In this document: in pieces, positions 17,401-25,450 of the stretch | Position numbering within the stretch: the stretch's first letter is position 1 | How the letters are laid out: every line of letters starts with the position of its first letter | From: Paraburkholderia sp. C35 | Lineage (GTDB): Bacteria > Pseudomonadota > Gammaproteobacteria > Burkholderiales > Burkholderiaceae | Direction: 5' to 3' | Length of the DNA stretch: 62,913 nucleotides | Assembly (NCBI RefSeq): GCF_003121405.1 | Contig: NZ_QBUY01000049.1 | Span: forward strand, 1 to 62,913 | The notes under the pieces: generated by a model | What the model saw: the letters and a program-made list of their open reading frames with translations, nothing else | Databases searched by the model: none | Told to the model about the DNA's origin: nothing | Made by a program: the position numbers and the translations under genes

Positions 17401-19358
17401 GGGAAGGTGTCGGCGGGAGCGGGCAGTGCGCTGGCGTCGTCGGTATCCGCAGCCGTTTGCGTCTCGGGCAGCCAGCGCAGCGCGGCATCGGCGTAACTTT
17501 GCGCGCTCGCACTCGCTGAAGCGTTCATGGTTGCGTGCGCTGACTCATCCAATGATTCATCCGATGCCGGATCGACCAGAAGCGTCGGCGGCAGCACGAC
17601 CGTGAAACGTGTGCCGGCACCCAGTTCGCTTTCGACATGAATCGCGCCGCCATGCAGCCGCACGAGTTCGTTGACGAGCGCCAGCCCGATGCCGCTCCCT
17701 TCGACCGATCGACCCACCGCGCCTTCGACGCGATGAAACCGTTCGAACAGGCGCGGCACCTCGTGCTCCGGAATGCCGATACCCGAATCGGCGACATGCA
17801 TTTCGATGCTGCCGCCCGGCGCCGTCGTCAGGCTGACGGAGATCGTGCCCGTGAGCGTGAACTTGAACGCATTCGACAGCAGGTTCAGCACGACCTTCTC
17901 CCACATCTCGCGATCGATCGACACGAGATGCGGCAGCGGCTTGCAATCGACTTCGAGCGCCATGCCCGCCGATTCGATCGCCGAGCGGAACAGCGATGCG
18001 AGATCGGCCGTGAAGGCGGCGAGATCCGTCGGCTGGGGATGCGTTTCGATGCGCCCGGCTTCGATGCGCGAAAAATCGAGCAGCGCGTTGACCAGCTTCA
18101 ACAACCGCAAGCCGTTGCGATGCGTGACTTCGAGCAGCGGACGGTCGCCCTGAGTGGCAGCGGCTTCGGGCCGGGCGAGCAGTTCTTCGAGCGGCCCGAG
18201 CATCAGCGTGAGCGGCGTGCGGAATTCGTGGCTGATATTCGAGAAGAACGCCGTTTTCGCGCGATCGATTTCCGCCAGGGCTTCGGCGCGCCGCCGCTCT
18301 TCTTCGTAGGCGTCGGCATAGCCGAGCGCGGCGCCGATCTGCCGTCCCACCAGCGTCAGGAACGAACGATAGTTGTCGTCAATCAGTCGATACGGATTCA
18401 GTCCGACTACCAGCACGCCGCCGCGCCCCGTTTCGCCCGATGGCTGCACGGGCACGATGGCGGCCTGCGCGCTCGGACGTTGCCATGCGAGCGCGGGTAG
18501 CGGCGTGCCGAAGCGTTCGGAAAGGTCCGTCACGACGGTGAGACGCTGGCTGCGCAGCACCTCCATGAACGGCCACGCGGGATCGCGCGCCGCGTCCATC
18601 GAGCGCGGGGCGGCAGGATGCGCCGCGTCGATGCCGGATGAACCCGCGAGCGATGCCGTGGCACTGCCCGGTTCGGTCTGATAGAACAGCGCGAAGGTGA
18701 TGTCGTAGGGATCGCTCGCCAGCGCGCGCACGCTGCCTTCGCAGACGTCGCGCCACGACAGCGCATCGCGCGTCGCGCTGCCGATCTCGCGCAACAGGCG
18801 CAACTGCCGCTCGCCGACCACGCGCACGGTGTCGTCGCTGTTCGCGCAGATGATGCCGCCCGTCCCGCCGTGATCGTCGGGAACCGGGCTGTAGGAAAAC
18901 GTGTAGTACGTTTCTTCCGGATAGCCGTTGCGCTCCATGATGAGCAGCTTCTGCTCGGTGAAAGTGCCTTCACCGCCTTCGAGCGCTGTCTGCAGCAATG
19001 GCTGGATCTCGCTCCAGATTTCGCGCCACACGGCGGCAGTCGGCTGTCCGAGCGCGGCAGGATGCTTGCCGCCGATAATCGACTTGTACGGATCGTTGTA
19101 GAAGAAGATCAGCTCCGGCCCCCAGCCGATCCAGATCGGCTGGCGCGACGTGAGCATGATGCGGATCGCCGTCTTCAGGCTTTGCGGCCATTGCTCGGGC
19201 GCGCCCAGCGCAGTCGTGCGCCAGTCGTATGCGCGTATCAGGCCGCCCATCTCGCCGCCGCCCGCGAGAAAGCTGGGCACCGTGCCCGTGCCCGTGCTGT
19301 GCGCGGGCGCCGCGTCCGCCTCAGGGTGCGCGCCTGCCATCGTCTTGTCCGGTTTCAT
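14409..19358 (-). CDS. Giant double hybrid histidine kinase with three receiver domains
   Basis: About 1,649 residues if it starts at ATG 19358, which has GAGG eight bases upstream; ATG 19394 in frame is weaker. Rough order: PAS (40-180), GAF (200-355), HisKA (SNISHEFRTPLTLM, about 385), ATPase (GSGIGLALVNEL), receiver 1 (LLVVDDNADLRDYM, SDVMMPKLDG), GAF (about 830-980), PAS (about 1010-1130), second HisKA (GGVAHDFNNLLQVIGGN), second ATPase (GTGLGLSMVYGFVKQSGG), receiver 2 (ILVVEDDEDVRTT, FTDVVMPG) and receiver 3 (ILFVEDDELVRVS, LTDVGLAGASG). No membrane segment is evident, so it should be cytosolic. Both phospho-acceptor histidines and all three acceptor aspartates are present. It lies 141 bp downstream of the REC-kinase-REC gene and probably ends the stressosome operon. 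Confidence 0.92.
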   Translation of the reverse strand: MKPDKTMAGAHPEADAAPAHSTGTGTVPSFLAGGGEMGGLIRAYDWRTTALGAPEQWPQSLKTAIRIMLTSRQPIWIGWGPELIFFYNDPYKSIIGGKHPAALGQPTAAVWREIWSEIQPLLQTALEGGEGTFTEQKLLIMERNGYPEETYYTFSYSPVPDDHGGTGGIICANSDDTVRVVGERQLRLLREIGSATRDALSWRDVCEGSVRALASDPYDITFALFYQTEPGSATASLAGSSGIDAAHPAAPRSMDAARDPAWPFMEVLRSQRLTVVTDLSERFGTPLPALAWQRPSAQAAIVPVQPSGETGRGGVLVVGLNPYRLIDDNYRSFLTLVGRQIGAALGYADAYEEERRRAEALAEIDRAKTAFFSNISHEFRTPLTLMLGPLEELLARPEAAATQGDRPLLEVTHRNGLRLLKLVNALLDFSRIEAGRIETHPQPTDLAAFTADLASLFRSAIESAGMALEVDCKPLPHLVSIDREMWEKVVLNLLSNAFKFTLTGTISVSLTTAPGGSIEMHVADSGIGIPEHEVPRLFERFHRVEGAVGRSVEGSGIGLALVNELVRLHGGAIHVESELGAGTRFTVVLPPTLLVDPASDESLDESAHATMNASASASAQSYADAALRWLPETQTAADTDDASALPAPADTFPNANGEPAGKLLVVDDNADLRDYMRRILSAAGHEVHVAADGEAALAAAREVQPDLIVSDVMMPKLDGFGLLRKLRDDADLRETPVLLLSARAGEEAKVGGLESGADDYLIKPFAARELLARVAGNLQLARLRRETGNRLREESRTLEILNRVGTVVAAELDLNRAVQVVVDAATELTGAAFGSFFYNVMDDKGGSYMLYTLSGVPKDSFAKFPMPRNTSVFAPTFNGDGIVRSDDITKDPRYGRNPPHRGMPEGHLKVRSYLAAPVVSRTGEVLGGLFFGHPMPGMFTARAERLVEGIAAQAATAIDNARLYQAAQREIAERTKAQNALRELNETLEARVLEAVADRDRLWDFSEDLLVVAGFNGELQRISPSWTRVLGHDMHWLALQSYFSLIHTDDHAMVRANLDELRRTGAPMRFENRLKHIDGTWRWIAWTLSLDPDTERIHGVGRDVTSDRETQEALRHAEEALRVAQKMEAIGKLTGGVAHDFNNLLQVIGGNLQLLADDVAGIERPAQRVRNALAGVARGAKLASQLLAFGRRQPLAPKVVNLGRFVRGLDDMLRRALGDGIEIETVVSGGLWNTLVDPFQVENALLNLAINARDAMDGHGKLTIEAGNASLDDTYAKRHADVTPGQYVMVAVTDTGSGMSADVQEHVFEPFFTTKPEGQGTGLGLSMVYGFVKQSGGHVKIYSEMGHGTTIRLYLPRVRDEEDLETDIDAGPAKGGAETILVVEDDEDVRTTVVEMLAALGYRVLKAKDAQSALAIVESGVPINLLFTDVVMPGPLRSTELARKSRERQPGIAVLFTSGYTDNAIVHAGRLDEGVELLSKPYSQEALARKIQHALRVQYARPDGGVTLHAEDSQTVRFADRHNNETFDAIRHLRILFVEDDELVRVSTAELLRTFGLEVAEAQDIEQASQLLGERDFDVLLTDVGLAGASGVDLAIDAKARQPGLHVIFVTGADAGLSPQQRAQLNDAAQLRKPYDPLDLINALRTCVD

Positions 19359-19499
19359 CGACGCAACCTCAAATCGCCGTTCGCCCTCGCACATGCCGCC
19401 GTTGCCGGTCTCGCACTGTTCGCCGGCGCCTGTTGTCCGTTATCTGTTGCGCTCGCGTAGTGCCGTCAAGCGCCAGTGCTGTCCCGATGCGCTGCGCAC

Positions 19500-21131
19500 T
19501 CACTCCGTGACGCCCGACGGCAACGGCGCGCCCGGATTGCGCGGCACACCGCCCGCGCCGTCGGCCGCGATCACGCGCTCGATGTCGTCGAGCGAAGCCG
19601 GTTTCACGAGATGATGATCGAAGCCTGCGTCACGCGTGCGTTGCCGGTCGCTTTCCTGTCCATAGCCCGTCAGCGCGATCAGCAGCGCACCCGCCGTGGC
19701 CGGCCCGGCGCGCAACGCGCGCGCCACCTGATAACCGTCGATGCCCGGCAAGCCGATGTCGAGCAGCACCACTTCCGGCCTGAATCCGCTGGCAGCTTCA
19801 ATCGCCGCCGCGCCGTCGTACATCACGCGCACGTCGTGGCCGAGCATCTCCAGCAGGATCGACATCGATTCCGCGCCGTCGATACTATCGTCGACGACCA
19901 GCACGCGGCGCTTCGGTCCGCTCGCACCCTGCACTTCACCCGCAGATTGCGCATCGGCCGCCGATGGCGTCGCAGGTTCTGCAGCGGAAGCCGCGGCCGG
20001 ATCCGCCTGCGCCGTGCATGGCGCGGCTTTCTCGGGCATCGCCAGCGGCAAGGTGACAACGAACTCCGATCCCATTCCAAGCCCTGCGGAAAATGCTTCG
20101 ATTGTGCCGCCATGCAGTTCCGTGAGCGTCTTCGCGAGCGACAGCCCGATGCCGAGACCGCCTTCCGATCGCGCGAGCGAATCTTCGGATTGCATGAACA
20201 GATTGAATACGTCGGCCAGTTCGTTCGACGGAATGCCGATGCCGTTGTCACGCACGCGGACCGCCATGCGGCCTTCTTCTGCGCTGGCGTCGAGTTCGAT
20301 CACGCCGCCTTCGGGCGTGTACTTCGACGCATTCGACAGCAGATTGCTGATCACCTGCGCCACGCGAATCGGATCGCCGTGAATCATGCAGGCATCTTGC
20401 GGCACGTTGACGCGCAACGTGTGCTGCTTCTTTGCAATGGAAGGCTGGTTCGCTTCGACGGCCGTGGCCACGGCGGCGGCAATATCGACGCATTCGATCT
20501 GCAGCGCGATCTTGCCATGCGTGATGCGCGACACATCGAGCAGATCGTCGACCAGCCGGCTCAGATGCTCGACCTGACGCCGCGCGATCATGCGCGCGTC
20601 GTGCACGGCTTCGTCGTTTGCATGATGGCGCGGGTCCATCAGTTCGACGGCATTGCGGATCGGCGCAAGCGGATTGCGCAGTTCGTGTGCGAGCGTGGCG
20701 AGGAACTGGTCCTTGCGGCGGTCGGCGTCGCGCAGCGCTTCTTCCGCGCGATGCAGCCGCAACAGCGCGCGCACGTTGGCCACCAGTTCAGCTGGCTCGA
20801 TCGGCTCGGTGAGATAGCTGTCCGCGCCGCCGTCGAGCGCGCGCACCTTGTCGAACGATTGCACGGCGGCCGCCGAGGTTTGCAGGATCATCGTCGAGCG
20901 CGTCTGCGGATCGCGCTTGAGCATCGAACACACTTCGATGCCGCTGATGTCGGGCAGCTTCACATCGAGCAGCACCAGCGCGGGATTGTGCGTGCGCACC
21001 TGATCGAGCGCGCCCTGCCCCGTCGCCGCTTCGATCACCTCGAAACCGGCATGCACGAGCACGCGCGTTTTGGCATAACGCGCGCCGTCGTTGTCGTCGA
21101 CGTTGAGTATCAGCGGAGCGGCAACCGTCAT
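19500..21131 (-). CDS. REC-HisKA-HATPase-REC hybrid kinase
   Basis: A 543-residue cytosolic hybrid. Start ATG 21131 was chosen because MTVAAPLILNVDDNDGARYA opens the receiver fold and overlaps the upstream stop (ATGA, 4 bp), implying translational coupling. Receiver 1 (VLLDVKLPDISG) is followed by HisKA (FLATLAHELRNPLAPIRNAV), an ATPase domain (GIGIPSNEL, GLGIGLSLAKTLTELHGG), an Ala-rich linker and receiver 2 (VLVVDDSIDGAESM, VLLDIGLPGIDGYQ). An N-terminal receiver suggests it is controlled by another kinase, such as the gene before it. It has no DNA-binding output. Confidence 0.93.
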   Translation of the reverse strand: MTVAAPLILNVDDNDGARYAKTRVLVHAGFEVIEAATGQGALDQVRTHNPALVLLDVKLPDISGIEVCSMLKRDPQTRSTMILQTSAAAVQSFDKVRALDGGADSYLTEPIEPAELVANVRALLRLHRAEEALRDADRRKDQFLATLAHELRNPLAPIRNAVELMDPRHHANDEAVHDARMIARRQVEHLSRLVDDLLDVSRITHGKIALQIECVDIAAAVATAVEANQPSIAKKQHTLRVNVPQDACMIHGDPIRVAQVISNLLSNASKYTPEGGVIELDASAEEGRMAVRVRDNGIGIPSNELADVFNLFMQSEDSLARSEGGLGIGLSLAKTLTELHGGTIEAFSAGLGMGSEFVVTLPLAMPEKAAPCTAQADPAAASAAEPATPSAADAQSAGEVQGASGPKRRVLVVDDSIDGAESMSILLEMLGHDVRVMYDGAAAIEAASGFRPEVVLLDIGLPGIDGYQVARALRAGPATAGALLIALTGYGQESDRQRTRDAGFDHHLVKPASLDDIERVIAADGAGGVPRNPGAPLPSGVTE

Positions 21132-22612
21132 GAGGCGCCTCCGTGCGATAAACGCGAAATCGCCGGACCATCGGCGAGACCGTCTGCGTCCGGCGAATCC
21201 GGCGCGGCGACCGCTTCGACCCTGAGCGGCAGCGTCGCATGGAAAGTCGAGCCGACGCCCGGCTTGCTGTCGACGCTCGTATAGCCGCCAAGCAGCGCGG
21301 CGAGCTTGCGGCATAGCGGCAAACCGAGACCCGTTCCCTTGACCCGCTGCTGCAGATGGTTCTGCACCTGGCCGAACTCTTCGAAAATCACTTGCTGGTG
21401 CTCCTCAGCGATGCCAATGCCCGTGTCGGCCACGAAGAACGTGACATGCTCGCCATCCGGCTCCAGCCGCGCGCCGACGCGTATCTCCCCGCGCTCGGTA
21501 AATTTGAGCGCGTTGGAGACGAAATTACGCAGTATCTGCGTGAGCCTGGCTTCGTCGGTGAAGATGGGTGGCAAACCGGTCGTGTCCTCGAAAATCAGCT
21601 TCACCGCCGGGTCGGTCTGAAGCGGCGTGAGCATCGCGCGCAAAGCCGCGAACAACGCCGATGCCTTGAACCAGTCCGGTGTCACTTCAGTGCGGCCCGC
21701 TTCGATCTTGGCGAGATCCAGCAGATCGTTGACGATTTCGGACAGATCCTCGGCCGATTTTCGGATGAGTAGCACCTGGCGTTCCTGCTCGGACGACAGC
21801 TCGCCATCCAGCCGGTTCAGCAGCAGATTCGACAGCGCGCGGATCGAACTGAGCGGCGTGCGCAGTTCGTGGCTCATGTTCGACAGAAAGCGCGATTTCA
21901 TCGTGTCGGCACGGCGCAGTTCATCGGCGCGTTCGTCGAGTTCCGCGTACAACGCGACCACGCCGCGATTGGTTGCTTCGAGTTCCTGCGTCAGGCGCGT
22001 CAGTTCGTCCTGACGGTCGCGCAACTCGGTCAAGGTGGACAGCAGTTCACGGTTCTGCTCGAGCACTTCGCTGAACGAGCGGTGCGCCGCGCCGCGCTCG
22101 CCCGGCGCATCGCCCAGCACGCCGCCCGATCGCCCGCCCAGCGCGTTCTGCTCGACGATCGAACGCATGATCGCGTCGATACCCGCCACCGTCATGTTGG
22201 GCCGGTCGGCGGGCAGAAAGCGCGCCATCGTGACACGCGTGCCCTGCTGCCCCGACGATTCGATCTCGCAGCGGTCCATCAGTCTGCGGCTGCCGGCGAT
22301 GCCGCGGCCCATGCCCGTCGGCGACCGGTAAGTGCCATCGAGCACCGCGTCGAGATCACGGATGCCCGGCCCCGTGTCGCGCACGTCGATCAGGAACGAC
22401 TGCGGTTTCGATGCGCCATCGAATGCGAAGGTCACTTCGCCGCCGTGCGCGTATTCGAATGCATTGCGCGCGATCTCGGAGACGGCACTTGCAACGCGCG
22501 TCTGGTCGAGCTGCGAAAAGCCGAGTCCCGCGGCGATCGCGCGAGCCTTGCGGCGCGCGGCGACGACGTCTTCCTCGGCTTCAAGCCGGATGCGCAGTAT
22601 GGGGGTCGTCAT
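21128..22612 (-). CDS. RsbT-like ATPase fused to a histidine kinase
   Basis: A 494-residue protein with two GHKL-type ATPase modules. Residues 1-135 form an RsbT/anti-sigma-like switch kinase domain: VASAVSEIARNAFEYA (N box), DVRDTGPGI, and SPTGMGRGIAGSRRLMDRCE. A coiled coil (about 185-245) leads to HisKA (FLSNMSHELRTPLSSIRALS) and a conventional kinase ATPase (LRNFVSNALKFTERGEI, DTGIGIAEEH, KGTGLGLPLCRKLAALLGG). No sensor or membrane domain exists, so the input is probably protein-protein: the RsbT-like part could bind a STAS scaffold. It overlaps the PP2C gene upstream by 32 bp and the hybrid kinase downstream by 4 bp. Confidence 0.9.
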   Translation of the reverse strand: MTTPILRIRLEAEEDVVAARRKARAIAAGLGFSQLDQTRVASAVSEIARNAFEYAHGGEVTFAFDGASKPQSFLIDVRDTGPGIRDLDAVLDGTYRSPTGMGRGIAGSRRLMDRCEIESSGQQGTRVTMARFLPADRPNMTVAGIDAIMRSIVEQNALGGRSGGVLGDAPGERGAAHRSFSEVLEQNRELLSTLTELRDRQDELTRLTQELEATNRGVVALYAELDERADELRRADTMKSRFLSNMSHELRTPLSSIRALSNLLLNRLDGELSSEQERQVLLIRKSAEDLSEIVNDLLDLAKIEAGRTEVTPDWFKASALFAALRAMLTPLQTDPAVKLIFEDTTGLPPIFTDEARLTQILRNFVSNALKFTERGEIRVGARLEPDGEHVTFFVADTGIGIAEEHQQVIFEEFGQVQNHLQQRVKGTGLGLPLCRKLAALLGGYTSVDSKPGVGSTFHATLPLRVEAVAAPDSPDADGLADGPAISRLSHGGAS

Positions 22613-23768
22613 GCCTGAAATGTACTCCCTGGTCTGCCTTGACGACTACCACGGTGGCGTCGTCGCGGCGGCGCGAGAAATCGCGGTACAGCACGGCGGC
22701 GATCATCACGGCGGGCTGCAGATGCAAACCCGGATACGCGGCCAGATCCCAGCGCGTGCCGATGCCGTCCGAATGAAGAATCAGCAGCGCGTTGCGTGTC
22801 CACGCCACTTCGAACTCCTGCGAGTCGCGCATCGTATGCCCGACGATGCCGTTGCGCGACGTGAGCTGCCAGCTGTCGCGCGCGGCATCGGTGGCTTGCG
22901 CCGCAGCGTTCGCAGCGCTCGCGCCGTGCAGCGAGCCGCCGGTGACGAGCGCCGGCCTGCCCACGTTGAAAATCGACGCCGCGATGTTGCCCGTGCCCGA
23001 GAACGCCAGTTGCGAGCGCGCGAGGTCGAGCCGCGCGATGGCGACGGCGGCGCCGCGCGTCGGGCGCAGCGCGCCATGCGCGAGTTCCATCAGCGCGGCG
23101 GGGGAACGTCCTGCGCGACGCCGCACGACATCGACGGCACCCGCTGCCGCGACATGCGCATCGGGACCGTGGCCAAGACCATCGGCGAGTGTGACGGTCA
23201 GGCCGTGCTGATCGGCTTCGACGCCCCACGCGTCGCCGCATACGGGCTCGCCTGGATACGGCACGCAAACGCCGCCGATATCGGTGCCCGCGGCCGCCCG
23301 TCCGGAACGCGCCGCTGCGAGCTCACCCGCGCCGCGGCTTCGCACCACAGCGCGCACCACCGTGCCCAGACGCGGCTGCGAATACACCGACAGTTCTTCC
23401 GACAGACGCCGGATCGCGCCGAGACCCGTGCCCGGCGAACCGGCCGTGGTGCTGCCGTCGCGAAACGCAAGCTGCACGTCCTGCATGCCCGCGCCTTTGT
23501 CGATCGCGATGATCTCGACGCCGTCGGTGAGCGTGCCGCCGGCATCCGAAGGCAGCGGACGCACCAGCAGTTCGCCGTGCTGCGCGTGCTTGAGAATGTT
23601 GGTCGCCGCTTCCGTGACGATCAGCGCTACGCGGCCCAGATCGGTTTCGTTCAGCGCGCCCTTTTGCGCCGCATCATGGGCGCCGCGCCGCGCGAACGCG
23701 ACGCTGCTCGCGTCGGTGATGTCGAACGACGCGTGCATCGCGCGCAGACCGCTTAACGAAGTTTCCAT
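22581..23768 (-). CDS. RsbT-like ATPase fused to SpoIIE/RsbX-type PP2C phosphatase
   Basis: A 395-residue protein. Start ATG 23768 (METSLSGLRAMHASF) is preferred because the ATPase fold begins there and upstream residues are basic and non-homologous. Residues 20-150 are a GHKL ATPase domain (ALIVTEAATNILKHA, AIDKGAGMQ, SPGTGLGAIRRLSEEL). The rest is a PP2C-type phosphatase with metal-binding aspartates in CGDAWG, TLADGLGHG, LILHSDGIG and RRRDDATVVVVK. By family, RsbX removes phosphate from RsbR and RsbS to reset the stressosome. Fusion to an RsbT-like domain would bring switching and resetting activity into one chain. It overlaps rsbT by 16 bp. Confidence 0.9.
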   Translation of the reverse strand: METSLSGLRAMHASFDITDASSVAFARRGAHDAAQKGALNETDLGRVALIVTEAATNILKHAQHGELLVRPLPSDAGGTLTDGVEIIAIDKGAGMQDVQLAFRDGSTTAGSPGTGLGAIRRLSEELSVYSQPRLGTVVRAVVRSRGAGELAAARSGRAAAGTDIGGVCVPYPGEPVCGDAWGVEADQHGLTVTLADGLGHGPDAHVAAAGAVDVVRRRAGRSPAALMELAHGALRPTRGAAVAIARLDLARSQLAFSGTGNIAASIFNVGRPALVTGGSLHGASAANAAAQATDAARDSWQLTSRNGIVGHTMRDSQEFEVAWTRNALLILHSDGIGTRWDLAAYPGLHLQPAVMIAAVLYRDFSRRRDDATVVVVKADQGVHFRHDDPHTAHPA

Positions 23769-24178
23769 TTGGTGATCGACACCGTCGTGCCTTTTCCTGG
23801 TTCCGACTGGATTTCGAATTCGTCGCACAGACGCCGTGCGCCGCCCAGCCCGAGGCCAAGACCCGAGCCGCTGGTGAAACCGTCCTGCAACGCGCGCTCG
23901 ATGTCAGGAATGCCTTGCCCCTGATCGACGAAGGTCAGCTTCAGCCCTTTGCGCGTGCCGTTGAGCAGCACACTCAAGGTCGCGTCACCGCCGCCGCCGT
24001 AGAGAAGCGTGTTGCGTGCCAGTTCGCTCGCGGCCGTGACGAACTTCGTCTGATCGACCAGCGAGAAGCCTTGTGCGATGGCTTCGTCGCGCACGATCTG
24101 GCGAAGCTTGACGATCTCCTGATCCGAGCGCAGACCGACTTCGACCGTCGAGGTCACCACTACGCCGAATGAGTTCAT
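23753..24178 (-). CDS. rsbT: Switch kinase RsbT
   Basis: A 141-residue stand-alone GHKL ATPase matching RsbT, the serine/threonine kinase that is held by the stressosome and released when it phosphorylates RsbS and RsbR. Motifs: VTAASELARNTLLYGGGG (N box), LTFVDQGQGIPDI (G1) and GSGLGLGLGGARRLCDEF (G2). The length is typical. It begins 19 bp after the rsbS stop and overlaps the phosphatase gene. In Bacillus the released RsbT activates RsbU and then sigma-B; no RsbU is encoded here, so its partner must be another protein, plausibly one of the downstream kinases. Confidence 0.94.
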   Translation of the reverse strand: MNSFGVVVTSTVEVGLRSDQEIVKLRQIVRDEAIAQGFSLVDQTKFVTAASELARNTLLYGGGGDATLSVLLNGTRKGLKLTFVDQGQGIPDIERALQDGFTSGSGLGLGLGGARRLCDEFEIQSEPGKGTTVSITKWKLR

Positions 24179-24197
24179 GTGTGAGCGCCCCGGTTGG

Positions 24198-24554
24198 TCA
24201 GCGCTGTCGCTGCTGCAGCAGCGCCATGCCTCGTTCGACGTCGAGCGCCGTACGCACGCCGGTCAGCGTCAGCCCCAGCTCGACCAGCGTGATCGCCACC
24301 GACGGCTGCATGCCCACCACGACGGTCTGCGCGTCGAGCACGGTCGCCATCGCCGCCGTGTTGCTGATCATGCGGCCAATGAACGAATCGACGATATCGA
24401 GCGCCGAGATGTCGATCAGCACGCCCTTCGCCCTGTCCTTCACGATGCGCTCGGTGAGATCGTCCTGAAGCGCGATGGCGAGACGGTCGTGCATGTCCAC
24501 CTGAATCGCGACGATCAGGCAATCGCCCATGCGCAGGATTGGAATGCGATCCAT
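24198..24554 (-). CDS. rsbS: Stressosome scaffold RsbS, STAS domain
   Basis: A 118-residue single STAS domain. It strongly resembles Bacillus RsbS: IPILRMGDCLIVAIQVDMHD, GVLIDISALDIVDSFIGRMI, GMQPSVAITLVELGL and VRTALDVERGMALL. The serine in DSFIG (about S57) matches the RsbT phosphorylation site, so the switch should be functional. It would co-assemble with RsbR into the stressosome core. It starts 9 bp after the rsbR stop. Confidence 0.95.
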   Translation of the reverse strand: MDRIPILRMGDCLIVAIQVDMHDRLAIALQDDLTERIVKDRAKGVLIDISALDIVDSFIGRMISNTAAMATVLDAQTVVVGMQPSVAITLVELGLTLTGVRTALDVERGMALLQQRQR

Positions 24555-24563
24555 GGCGTCACC

Positions 24564-25427
24564 CTAGCCGGCAGTGCGAGTCGGAATGCTCGACCCGCTT
24601 TTTTGCAGCGCGATGACGAACGCATCGGCCAGGGTGGACTTGGTGATCACGTTGGTCAGATCGACGCCGAGATGCACGATGGTCTGCGCGATCTGCGGAC
24701 GGATACCGCTGATGATGCAATCCGCGCCCATCAGGCGCGCAGCGGCGACCGTCTTCAGCAGGTGTTGCGCGACGAGGGTATCGACGGTCGGCACGCCGGT
24801 GATGTCGATGATCGAAATGGCCGCGCCCGTTTCGACGATTTTCTGCAACAGGCTTTCCATCACCACCTGCGTGCGCGCCGAATCGAGCGTGCCGATCAGC
24901 GGCAGTGCGAGGATGCCTTCCCACAGTTGCACGACGGGCGTCGACAGTTCGAGCAGTTCTTCCTGCTGGCGGGCGATGATCGCTTCGCGGCTGCGCTGGA
25001 ACACTTCCGTCGTGAAGAGACCGAGTGCGTCGAGCAGCAGGTTCACCGTCCAGCTGACGTCCGCCAGTTCCTGCGGCTGCGCGCCGAGTTCTTCGCGCAG
25101 CCGCTCGTATAGCGGCTGCTTGAGCGAGAACACGAAGGTCGCCGTTTCGACAGGCGTGAAACCCTGACGCGCACGATGCGCGGACATGTCGGCAAGAAAC
25201 GCGCGCACGGGTTCCCATTCGGGACGGCTTGCATCGAGCGTGTCGGCCTTGCTCAGGGTGTCGGAGAAGATGTTCAGGAAGTTGCGGAACTGGTCGTTCA
25301 TCTCCGCTTCCGTCGTCAGTCCACGACGCAGCGCGATCGATAGATGTTGACTCAACCAGTCAGCAAGCAGCGTGTCGCGATGGCGCGTCAATACCTCGGC
25401 GAGCTTCGCGCTTTTCGATGCGTTCAT
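24564..25427 (-). CDS. rsbR: Stressosome sensor RsbR
   Basis: A 287-residue protein with an all-helical, globin-like RsbR N-terminal domain (about 1-150; WLSQHLSIALRRGLTTEAEM, FVFSLKQPLYERLREEL), a short linker helix and a C-terminal STAS domain (LPLIGTLDSART, IIDITGVPTVDTLVAQHLL, CIISGIRPQIAQTIVHLGVD). The threonine in VDTLVA (about T217) corresponds to the conserved RsbR phosphosite. No obvious haem ligand or flavin motif could be assigned in the N-terminal domain, so the signal is unknown. It is the first gene of the minus-strand operon; only one RsbR paralogue is encoded in the window. Confidence 0.94.
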   Translation of the reverse strand: MNASKSAKLAEVLTRHRDTLLADWLSQHLSIALRRGLTTEAEMNDQFRNFLNIFSDTLSKADTLDASRPEWEPVRAFLADMSAHRARQGFTPVETATFVFSLKQPLYERLREELGAQPQELADVSWTVNLLLDALGLFTTEVFQRSREAIIARQQEELLELSTPVVQLWEGILALPLIGTLDSARTQVVMESLLQKIVETGAAISIIDITGVPTVDTLVAQHLLKTVAAARLMGADCIISGIRPQIAQTIVHLGVDLTNVITKSTLADAFVIALQKSGSSIPTRTAG

Positions 25428-25450
25428 AAGGTCTCCGGGAACAGTGCAGG

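Noticed and set aside
14865..17519. 884-codon open frame on the plus strand
   Set aside because: It is antisense to the giant kinase, has no recognisable domain, and is rich in Arg/His/Ala as expected from the complement of a high-GC gene.
14409..25427. Hidden sigma-B, RsbU, RsbV or RsbW gene in the stressosome region
   Set aside because: All coding space is accounted for by the seven genes; none has a sigma-factor fold. The PP2C protein resembles RsbX rather than RsbU because it lacks the RsbU N-terminal domain.
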